Virus record (IMG/VR): IMGVR_UViG_3300049216_000492
Location: 1-49,729 of that record
Reading direction: 5' to 3' (one strand)
Origin: a virus
DNA length: 49,729 bases
Shown piece by piece: positions 43,153-49,729 of the stretch. Both the position numbers and the translations under genes were made by a program. The first letter of the stretch is position 1, and every line of letters begins with the position of its first letter. The notes beneath the pieces are model-generated. The model worked only from the letters and a program-made list of their open reading frames with translations. It searched no databases and was not told the origin of the DNA.

Positions 43153-43320
43153 TACCCATAGAAAAAGAAGTTCGAAACTTGTCCAGTAAATCCAATTGTG
43201 TTTGCGTATTATTGTGTTTGCTTTTGTAGGTTTGTGTCAATAGATGCAATAGTGTGTTGAATGATGTTTAGGTCTCTAATAAAAGAGTTCGACAGTTGTC
43301 CAACGCTCCCGACTTAGAAG

Positions 43321-43353
43321 AGCACTTTACTTAACTGTAGAGTGCTTTTTTTA
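43321..43353 (+). terminator. Intrinsic terminator downstream of cysDN
   Basis: Stem AGCACTTTAC pairs with GTAGAGTGCT (one T-G pair), loop TTAACT, then a run of T. It is 168 bases after cysN, so some transcribed spacer lies between. Confidence 0.85.
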
Positions 43354-43452
43354 TGCCCTGAAATCAGCCACAGGTAATAGTTTCAGGTGTTTTCATCATT
43401 GTTTTTATTGCTCAGGCATCCCACCCTGAATAGAGGTGTTTTTTATGCTTTT

Positions 43453-43540
43453 GGTAGTCCATACGGGAGACCACAGGTAGACCATTTTTCAATAGGAAAA
43501 TGACCTGTTGGTAGACCAAAAGTAGTCCACTGGTAGACCA
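43453..43540 (+). repeat. Six-copy GGTAG[AT]CCA array in two phased triplets
   Basis: Units start at 43453 (GGTAGTCCA), 43465 (GGGAGACCA), 43476, 43510 (both GGTAGACCA), 43521 (AGTAGTCCA) and 43532 (GGTAGACCA). Spacings are 12, 11, 34, 11 and 11 bases: two triplets about three helical turns apart. It ends 39 bases before the integrase ATG, suitable for arm-type integrase sites or an operator. Confidence 0.8.
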
Positions 43541-43579
43541 GTTTCCCCTCCCTTTTCCTCACTTCTAATTTTTACAACA

Positions 43580-44794
43580 ATGAGCACTCCAAACTATAAT
43601 ATATATCTGTATTTAAGAAAGACAAGACCTACTAAAGAGAACAAGTATCCTGTATATATCCGGGTAAGAGTAAATAGCAATAAGATGGAATTCCCATCAG
43701 GTCAGGTACTGAAAGTAGAACATTGGGATGAAAACATGCAAAAGGCCACCAGGTGCAAAGATGCCAGTACAGTAAATGGTATGCTTGACACTACTAAGGC
43801 TAATATTAATCAGGCGGTATCACAACTGTATATGAGTAAGAATGAGGTAACGCTTGACAATATCCGGTTACTGCTGAATGGGGAGGCTGTAGAAGAAAGC
43901 CATACTTTCATTAAGGTAGCCCAGGAGCATAATGATAACTTTGAAAAGCAGGTAGGTAAGAAGTACAGCCAGGGCAGCTATAAGAACTACAAGACCACCC
44001 TAAAGTACCTGATAGAGTTTATCCCTGTTTTCTGTGGCAGGAAGGATATAGACCTGAAAGCGGTAAACTTTAAGTTTTGTGAGGCATATTTCACTTACCT
44101 TACTACTGATAAGAAATGCCATGTAAATGGCGCTAATAAGCAGATACAGCGGGTAAAGAAGATCATTAACTATGCTATCAGGTTGGGTTACTTACAGAAT
44201 AACCCTATGGCTTCCTATACCATTGAGTTTACCCCGGTGCATAAAGTGGCACTAACAATGGATGAGATCAATAAACTGGCGGCATTGCAACTACAAAGGC
44301 AGGTATTGCAGGATGTGAGGGATGTATTCCTGCTGCAATGCTATACCGGCTTATCTTACAGTGATATTAAGCTGCTATCCAAAATACACATTTCACCGGG
44401 TGAGAATGGCAGCCTATGGATAAGAATGAAGAGGCAGAAAACCAGTGTTTCTTTTGGTGTTCCTTTGCTACCTGCGGCACTGTTGATTTTAAGTAAATAC
44501 ATGCCTGATGCAGCCCCTGATACCCCGTTAATGCCTGTTATATCCAATCAGAAAATGAATGAGAATTTAAAGGTGCTACAGGAGCTTGCAGGTATATCCA
44601 AAAATCTGACCACACACCTTGCCAGGCACAGTTTTGCGAGTACTATAACACTTAATAATGGTGTGCCTATATCTACTGTTAGTCGTATGCTTGGGCATAC
44701 CAAATTGAGTACCACCGAGATCTACGCGAGGGTGCTGGAAAAGACTATAGGCAGTGATATGCTTATACTCGAGGAAAGACTAAGAAATAATTGA
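43580..44794 (+). CDS. Tyrosine recombinase / integrase
   Basis: 404 residues, Bacteroidota-type phage/ICE integrase. N-terminal arm-binding part (YNIYLYLRKTRPTKENKYPVYIRVRVN), SAM-like core-binding domain (~110-210) and a catalytic domain with LQCYTGLSYSDI, HLARHSFAST (HxxR), MLGHTKLSTTEIYARV (GH and nucleophile Tyr). The first catalytic Arg of the classic tetrad (TGLR) is Ser here, a substitution seen in some Bacteroidota integrases. It lies upstream of the SIR2 operon, with a hairpin between. Confidence 0.93.
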   Translation: MSTPNYNIYLYLRKTRPTKENKYPVYIRVRVNSNKMEFPSGQVLKVEHWDENMQKATRCKDASTVNGMLDTTKANINQAVSQLYMSKNEVTLDNIRLLLNGEAVEESHTFIKVAQEHNDNFEKQVGKKYSQGSYKNYKTTLKYLIEFIPVFCGRKDIDLKAVNFKFCEAYFTYLTTDKKCHVNGANKQIQRVKKIINYAIRLGYLQNNPMASYTIEFTPVHKVALTMDEINKLAALQLQRQVLQDVRDVFLLQCYTGLSYSDIKLLSKIHISPGENGSLWIRMKRQKTSVSFGVPLLPAALLILSKYMPDAAPDTPLMPVISNQKMNENLKVLQELAGISKNLTTHLARHSFASTITLNNGVPISTVSRMLGHTKLSTTEIYARVLEKTIGSDMLILEERLRNN

Positions 44795-44809
44795 TTAACG
44801 AGTGAAAAT

Positions 44810-44842
44810 AATAAGCCCCTGCGTAAAATGTGGGGGCTTATT
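44810..44842 (+). terminator. Hairpin after the integrase gene
   Basis: Perfect inverted repeat AATAAGCCCC / GGGGCTTATT with a 13-base loop, 16 bases after the integrase stop, followed by a short interrupted T run. Because it would be within a longer form of the next gene, it supports the GTG at 44871 as that gene's start. Confidence 0.7.
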
Positions 44843-44870
44843 CATATTTTTCCATTCAAAACAAATTAAC

Positions 44871-46145
44871 GTGGCTAAGATTACATACCTATTAGGTGCC
44901 GGTGCAAGTGCTAATACTATTCCAGTTGTAGCAGATATGCATGAACGGATGAAGGAGGTTAACCGATACCTTGTTACTATTTTAAGAAAGTATGGAAATC
45001 CCGAAATATACCAAGAAAAACTTGAGTTCAATTCGGATTTAGCTCAAAATTCCCCAACACTACGCTCATTAAATACAGAATTAGAATGGTTAATAAAAGA
45101 AGCCGGTAATTTCTATACTATTGACACGCTAGCAAAGAAATACTATTTAACTGGGGATGATGATAATCTTATCAGGTTAAAAAGATGTTTGATTATCTAT
45201 TTTAGTATAGAGCAATATATTGCTGTTCCAAGTACAATAAAGCCAGAGTTTGAAAATATTATTGACAAGCGATATGGAAGTTTTATTGCTGCTATAACAA
45301 GAAAACTATATTTAATTTCTGAGAAACCAGAAAGCCGACCTGCTTACAATTTTCAATTTGAGCTTAACCCGGATATAAGTATGTTATCTTGGAACTACGA
45401 CATGCAATTTGAACTTAGCCTAAAATCAATATTGGCGAGCAATATAAAAATTCATTTCATTAAAAAGTCATTCCAGATATTACCTCACCGTGATTCTAAA
45501 AGCGAGGTCAATAATATTCCAACGGATACCCGTTTGTTTACCATGGTAAAGTTAAATGGTGATGCAGCTTGCGATTGCATTACTGGGCAAAATTTAGAAA
45601 CTATAAGATCAATCTTTGATGGTAAGAAGTCAATTGATGACAGAGAGCAGTTATTGGCTAACTTTTTAATAGCATACAGCACGAGTAACATTGCCAAGCA
45701 CTTCGATGAAGAAAGAAATTCTTTACCAGAGTTGTCGTTTAATTTTGCCTGGGAGAGTGACCCAAACTACCATAGCAAGTATCAAGGGCATACCCTAAAT
45801 CTTGAAGCTGCTGATAAGATTGCTGCAGAGACAGAAATATTGGTAGTAATAGGTTATTCGTTTCCTGTATTCAACCGGGAGATTGATAATAGATTGATAG
45901 GGAAAATGGCGAAACTAACCAAAGTCTATATTCAAGATGCAAATCCTGAAAGGATAAAGTCAACTATGGTGAATGCCTTTGAAAGATTTCAAGAAACCGA
46001 ACAAGTGAGCAGGTACACTGGGGCAAAGCCAATACCGGGCAGGGAAACCAGAATAAACTATGACTACGAGAAGGTACCTAAAATTAAAATTCAAACTGAG
46101 GACAATCTAAACCAGTTTGTAATTCCTTATGAATTGAATCAATAG
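44871..46145 (+). CDS. SIR2-like domain protein (defence-type)
   Basis: About 424 residues from a GTG start. The N-terminus reads TYLLGAGASANTIPVV, the NAD-binding glycine loop of SIR2-like proteins; LSWNYDMQFELSL corresponds to the T-x-NYD motif, and VVIGYSFPVFNREID to the C-terminal strand. Where sirtuins have the catalytic LHG, this protein has VKLNGDA (Asn229), so NADase activity may be altered. I rejected an ATG at 44802 because it falls in the terminator hairpin. SIR2-like proteins are frequent NAD-depleting effectors in antiphage systems. Two bases separate it from the polymerase-like gene. Confidence 0.8.
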   Translation: MAKITYLLGAGASANTIPVVADMHERMKEVNRYLVTILRKYGNPEIYQEKLEFNSDLAQNSPTLRSLNTELEWLIKEAGNFYTIDTLAKKYYLTGDDDNLIRLKRCLIIYFSIEQYIAVPSTIKPEFENIIDKRYGSFIAAITRKLYLISEKPESRPAYNFQFELNPDISMLSWNYDMQFELSLKSILASNIKIHFIKKSFQILPHRDSKSEVNNIPTDTRLFTMVKLNGDAACDCITGQNLETIRSIFDGKKSIDDREQLLANFLIAYSTSNIAKHFDEERNSLPELSFNFAWESDPNYHSKYQGHTLNLEAADKIAAETEILVVIGYSFPVFNREIDNRLIGKMAKLTKVYIQDANPERIKSTMVNAFERFQETEQVSRYTGAKPIPGRETRINYDYEKVPKIKIQTEDNLNQFVIPYELNQ

Positions 46146-46147
46146 CT

Positions 46148-47941
46148 ATGGGAAAATTTACACAGGCCTCCGATGGTAGGACGCGCATAAAAGTAAATGA
46201 GGCAATAGCAAAGCTTGCCCCTGATTTAATTAATGTAAACTACCGGGTACCCAAAAATCTTTCTGCGTCAGAACTAAAGAAATTTACGCCAGATAGCATA
46301 GAAGAAACTGAGTGGATTGATGCGTGCAGGTTTGTAGCTGGTACAATATTAGACCGCCAGGAACGATTTGTAGAGTATGGAAAATTTGATGAAGTAGGTG
46401 TGCCGATCAGCTCAAAACTATTTAAAAAAATTCTTTCCAATAATTACTTTGTACTGCGAAAGCAAATGGAGAAAATAGGGCTTATCAAGTTAGTACTGGA
46501 TTATTCCTATGGCAAAGGCAACGACCATAGTAAAATATTTGTTCTTGGGAAAGACTATCTGACTCCCGATACAAAGACCAGACCTATCACTCACAAGGCT
46601 ATCAAGAAGCGAATAATAAGGTGGAAAAAAGAAATGTGGGAAGATCAGCAGCGAAAAATGAGGCAAGTCTATTATGTATTGCAATGGCTTTTCGATGGAG
46701 GTCTTGAAATAGACAAAGGGGCTGCCATTCAAGCGATAAACGAACTAGAAACATCTGTACTGAGTACGGCGGCAAAAATAAAGAACCAAGCAAAGAGAGA
46801 GCGTGTAATCAAAAATGTTAATTGGCGTTACAGTTATGCAAAACGTTTGATTATAGATTGGGAAAGTAATGTTTCCCAGAAAGTCAAGCTGGACAAAGCA
46901 GGTAGGCTATATAATGTACTATCTGGTCTTCCTTCGATCATCAGAAATTTCATGACCTACAAAGGCCAAAAGCTAGTTGCCCTAGACATCAAGAACAGTC
47001 AACCCCTGCACTCACTGTGGCTATTGAGAAAGGAGTTTTGGGATGATGAAACCGACAAACCCCACCCACTAACATTAAAAGCACTAAATAAAGAGCTATA
47101 CAAGAACATCAGAAAGAACTTAACTCAGAAGGGAATAGAAAACACACACCAATACTTCATTAAGAGTCAAAAAAAAATGGAAGTCGTTGATAATCAATCT
47201 ATTAGTGTTTTTACTTTTGAGGAGGTTGTGAAATCTGGTAAACTATATGAGTTTATAGCCAATCGCTTCCGACAAAAATTTCCAGGCAATGATGGTAAAA
47301 GGTTTGCCGATAGGGCTAGTGCTAAGGAGGAAATGATGATAATTTTTTATAATGATAATGCGAGAACGCCAAGCATAAGTAAAAACGCATACAGTTACTT
47401 CAGGCAATTGTTTCCGGACATAACAGCTTTTATGGAGTTACTGAAGCATAAGAGCTACAAAGATTTTTCAGTGTTTCTACAACGATTAGAGGCAAAAATG
47501 ATATTGCAAGATGTGTGCCGTGAGATCTATGAGAACCACATAGAGATCCCCTTATTCACTATCCACGACAGTATTATCACCACTGCTGCATACGAGAAAA
47601 AGCTAAAAAAAATTATCCTGAAAAAATACAATGATCTGTTAGGGTTTGACATTAGACTTAAGGCCGAAAAGTTAGAACCACTGGAATTTCTTTATAAATC
47701 GTCTGAATATGTACACAATAAACTTGAGTTAGAGTATAATCTTGCAGATATAATTTTTCCTAAGCATAGAACTACTAAGCCTGCCAAGACAGGTAGAAAA
47801 TTAAAGCCCGCACCAATAGCAGTACCTTTCCCGGATATTGATGCTGAGATCAGAAAAATATTACTACAAGGAGAGTTGCCGGAAAATATAGATTCCTATT
47901 TTCCTAACCATTTGAACTGGCCATACCAAAATATTAAATGA
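46148..47941 (+). CDS. Family-A polymerase-like protein
   Basis: 597 residues, no annotated family recognised. The second half shows in order: GRLYNVLSGLPSIIRNF, motif A KLVALDIKNSQPLHSL (Asp280), motif B DRASAKEEMMIIFYN (Arg389, Lys393), and motif C LFTIHDSIITT (His473-Asp474). Order, spacing and residues match the Pol I / T7 RNA polymerase right-hand fold: motif A Asp, R-x3-K O-helix, and HD[ES]. No 3'-5' exonuclease motif is seen in the ~250-residue basic helical N-terminus. Whether it makes DNA or RNA, or has a template at all, is unknown. It sits between the SIR2-like and Cas4-like genes in one operon. Confidence 0.65.
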   Translation: MGKFTQASDGRTRIKVNEAIAKLAPDLINVNYRVPKNLSASELKKFTPDSIEETEWIDACRFVAGTILDRQERFVEYGKFDEVGVPISSKLFKKILSNNYFVLRKQMEKIGLIKLVLDYSYGKGNDHSKIFVLGKDYLTPDTKTRPITHKAIKKRIIRWKKEMWEDQQRKMRQVYYVLQWLFDGGLEIDKGAAIQAINELETSVLSTAAKIKNQAKRERVIKNVNWRYSYAKRLIIDWESNVSQKVKLDKAGRLYNVLSGLPSIIRNFMTYKGQKLVALDIKNSQPLHSLWLLRKEFWDDETDKPHPLTLKALNKELYKNIRKNLTQKGIENTHQYFIKSQKKMEVVDNQSISVFTFEEVVKSGKLYEFIANRFRQKFPGNDGKRFADRASAKEEMMIIFYNDNARTPSISKNAYSYFRQLFPDITAFMELLKHKSYKDFSVFLQRLEAKMILQDVCREIYENHIEIPLFTIHDSIITTAAYEKKLKKIILKKYNDLLGFDIRLKAEKLEPLEFLYKSSEYVHNKLELEYNLADIIFPKHRTTKPAKTGRKLKPAPIAVPFPDIDAEIRKILLQGELPENIDSYFPNHLNWPYQNIK

Positions 47942-47944
47942 TAT

Positions 47945-47988
47945 AATAATCTACCGATTGTAAAAAAAATAATCTAGAGATTGTGAAA
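47945..47988 (+). repeat. 23-bp period tandem duplication over the nuclease start
   Basis: AATAATCTA followed by CCGATTGTAAAA (47945-47965), and AATAATCTA followed by GAGATTGTGAAA (47968-47988). The second copy contains the GTG start codon at 47983, the first has GTA at the same place. Confidence 0.75.
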
Positions 47989-49605
47989 GAAGTACTAAAA
48001 TATATAGGTTATGTTCCTACAGGTAAAAGGTCTAAAGTAGATATTGATGGTCTAGATAGTATTCAGCTGGAATCAATGATTATTTTTTTCCAAAATATTT
48101 TAGGTTTTAATACAGTGTATTCTAAGAGTGATGTTGGTAATGGGTACAAATCCTATATAACTATTGAAAATCTTTATACAGATGATGAATTCTTGAATTT
48201 TATCTGTAAATCAGAATTTACAAATTTATACTGGGAGTTAAAAAAAATGGTAGAAAGGGAAAGTCAGCCTAGTCGCCATCATGTAGTTGATATTGACGAA
48301 AACAGGTGGCGGACGGAAATTGCTTTAACAAAAGAGCGAATGAAGAAAAGGAAATTGGAGATACTACAATGCATGGCAGAAACGATAATAATTTACAAAA
48401 GCAAGAGAAAATCAATAAACGATATAGAGACAATTTCCGCATCTGATATTGCCAGTTATTCTTTTTGTCCTGCAAGCTATTCTATAAAGAAATCTTTTGA
48501 AATTATTCAGTCTTCTTTTCAAGAAACGGGTACTAAATTTCATGATCAAGTTAGATTAGTGAAAATAATGACTAATATAAAAAAGAAAAAATGGCCAGAT
48601 ACATTCAAGAATTTGATTCAAGGTAATGATGAGCTATTTAAAACCTTGAGAAATTCAGAATTATTTTTTTCTGGACATTCCCAGGAGAATAAAAATATAT
48701 CCTTTAGCAACAAAGATTTTAAAGGTCAGCCGGACTATATTTTTAAAGATAAGAATGGCAAGTATTTTGTAGTAGAAGAGAAGTTTAGATTCATACACGA
48801 CTACAGAGCTCCGAAAACTTTTTACGAAAATCATTTACTTCAACTCGCATCTTACATGTATGGTATAGAAGAACCAAAAATAGACTATGGGTTCATTTTA
48901 TACTGGCAATATACTGTTGTAGATAACGTGCATCGAATTTTAAAGTGCATTTCCAAGAAGGTGCCAAAAGAAGATATATTATTGGAGAAATTGAGATTAC
49001 AGTACAAACATATCAGGAGTATTAACAGGATTGCAAATTCGGAAAATCAGGTTAATTTCGATGCATCTAAGTTGAATCTTGCAAAGTGTACTAATTGCTC
49101 TGTTGCTTTAATTTGTGGGCACAAAAGTGGGAAGATTGATAATTTGAAGTTGCCGTATTATAACGGTGGATACACAAATTTTCATAAAACGGAATTGCCT
49201 GAGTTATTGAAAGAGTTCAAGCTTGATTTTGAACGTTTTTTTAGTGACAAGATTGACTGTCAAATTTGTGGGGAAAGTCACAGCTACAGGGAGTCAAGTG
49301 ATGCATATGTACAAATTAAAATACACCAGTATAATTATCTTGGTAAAGATAGAACAGTAGTTATTGGGCTTTTTATTGAAAAAGGCATAACAACACAATC
49401 GGTTATACACCAGACAGGTTGGTACAATTTACAAAAGCCTGGAAAAGAGACATTCGAGGAAAAGGATATTGAAAATTATATATACAAGCTATACTTCGTC
49501 TGTGATAGCTGTAGAAAAATGGAGCAATTATTTTTTGCAAGTGCGCTAAATTATTTACAATATCCTGAGAGAATCTGGCATAATGTATTTGATCGTTCAG
49601 ATTAA
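47983..49605 (+). CDS. Cas4/Dna2-like PD-(D/E)XK nuclease with extra zinc-type Cys pairs
   Basis: 540 residues from a GTG start, 41 bases after the polymerase-like gene. The core has ISASDIASYSFCPASYSI (first Fe-S Cys and RecB-family entry motif, ~150), QETGTKFHDQV, catalytic GQPDYIF (Asp ~250), VVEEKFR (E-x-K), LLQLASYMYG (Q...Y motif), and CTNCSVALICGH (~368-379) supplying the last Cys cluster, as in Cas4 and AddB/Dna2 nucleases. A C-terminal extension has two further CxxC pairs (CQICGESH; CDSCRKM), probably a zinc ribbon. The N-terminal ~140 residues are unrecognised. Likely a DNA end-processing nuclease of the same system as its neighbours. Confidence 0.85.
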   Translation: MKEVLKYIGYVPTGKRSKVDIDGLDSIQLESMIIFFQNILGFNTVYSKSDVGNGYKSYITIENLYTDDEFLNFICKSEFTNLYWELKKMVERESQPSRHHVVDIDENRWRTEIALTKERMKKRKLEILQCMAETIIIYKSKRKSINDIETISASDIASYSFCPASYSIKKSFEIIQSSFQETGTKFHDQVRLVKIMTNIKKKKWPDTFKNLIQGNDELFKTLRNSELFFSGHSQENKNISFSNKDFKGQPDYIFKDKNGKYFVVEEKFRFIHDYRAPKTFYENHLLQLASYMYGIEEPKIDYGFILYWQYTVVDNVHRILKCISKKVPKEDILLEKLRLQYKHIRSINRIANSENQVNFDASKLNLAKCTNCSVALICGHKSGKIDNLKLPYYNGGYTNFHKTELPELLKEFKLDFERFFSDKIDCQICGESHSYRESSDAYVQIKIHQYNYLGKDRTVVIGLFIEKGITTQSVIHQTGWYNLQKPGKETFEEKDIENYIYKLYFVCDSCRKMEQLFFASALNYLQYPERIWHNVFDRSD

Positions 49606-49646
49606 GTGAAACTTTCAAAATAACTTCCGTAAGTTAATATATTTTA

Positions 49647-49654
49647 TATATTTG
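49647..49654 (+). promoter_or_regulatory. -7 promoter box
   Basis: TATATTTG fits TAnnTTTG exactly, 20 bases before the ATG at 49675. It indicates that the next gene has its own promoter. Confidence 0.5.
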
Positions 49655-49674
49655 TGTAACCATTCTTTTTTTTA

Positions 49675-49729
49675 ATGATTGAATATTCAGAAAAGACGAA
49701 AATGTTAATGGTATTGCATTATAGTCGGT
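49675..49729 (+). CDS. Start of an unidentified gene cut by the window edge
   Basis: Open from ATG 49675 to the end: MIEYSEKTKMLMVLHYSR. Too short for identification. It follows the nuclease by 69 bases with its own promoter-like box, so it may or may not belong to the same system. Confidence 0.4.
   Translation, partial: MIEYSEKTKMLMVLHYSR

Larger units (their letters stand above)
43153..43579. other. Junction spacer between cysN and the integrase
   Basis: 427 bases without a gene. It holds an imperfect 16-base direct repeat (GTTCGAAACTTGTCCA at 43170-43185 and GTTCGACAGTTGTCCA at 43287-43302), a terminator (43321-43353), and the GGTAGACCA array (43453-43540). Being directly upstream of an integrase, it is where an attachment site and arm sites would be expected. 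Confidence 0.5.

Noticed and set aside
1-49729. tRNA or rRNA genes
   Set aside because: No cloverleaf with a 3' acceptor pattern or rRNA signature was recognised by eye; a covariance search would settle it.

Overview
The window comes from a member of the Bacteroidota, most likely a Chitinophagaceae/Sphingobacteriales-type genome. Evidence: two secreted NHL proteins carry type IX secretion C-terminal sorting tails, several promoters resemble the Bacteroidota -7 box (TAnnTTTG), start codons are preceded by A/AC-rich leaders rather than Shine-Dalgarno sequences, and both the large serine recombinase and the tyrosine integrase are of Bacteroidota type. No rRNA, tRNA or CRISPR array was recognised.

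Region 1 (1-6.3 kb) is the control end of a mobile element. It holds a large serine recombinase (cut by the left edge) with a coupled small gene, a REC-domain response regulator broken by an in-frame amber codon, two paralogous small helix-turn-helix proteins, a histidine kinase/OmpR-type regulator pair, and several arrays of ~10-bp phased repeats, two of which share one consensus and face each other 3.6 kb apart.

Region 2 (6.4-24.3 kb) is a tightly packed plus-strand block, visibly richer in G+C than what follows. Its first part (6.4-18.0 kb, ending in a strong hairpin terminator) encodes many small membrane proteins, several beta-rich proteins, coiled-coil proteins, a transglutaminase-like protein, a lambda-R-type transglycosylase, an amidase-like protein, a YkuD-like protein, a peptidoglycan-binding membrane protein and a fibre-like protein. 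The second part (18.1-24.3 kb) encodes a 1555-residue methyltransferase/Strawberry-notch helicase resembling phage P1 DarB and a RadA/RecA-like ATPase. I see no portal, terminase, tail tube or tape measure. My reading, an inference, is an integrated tailless, possibly membrane-containing virus or a virus-derived element.

Region 3 (24.4-43.2 kb) is a sulfation/glycosylation island. A DUF2061-CysC fusion starts a plus-strand operon with three glycosyltransferase-type genes; cysD and cysN lie 15.7 kb away. Between them, on the minus strand, are a sulfotransferase, a GT9-like/FkbM fusion, two small peptides sharing an IQP..VFPDA motif, and two tandem pairs of a giant Cys/Gly/Asn-rich solenoid protein plus a secreted NHL beta-propeller. 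The giant genes are almost identical in their 5' half and diverge in their 3' half. There is no cysH in view, so the PAPS made here is probably for sulfation rather than assimilation.

Region 4 (43.2-49.7 kb) is a second mobile or defence-type locus: a phased GGTAGACCA array, a tyrosine integrase, then a tight operon of a SIR2-like protein, a protein with all three catalytic motifs of a family-A (Pol I/T7 RNAP-like) polymerase, and a Cas4-like PD-(D/E)XK nuclease. This triad is my best candidate for an undescribed system.
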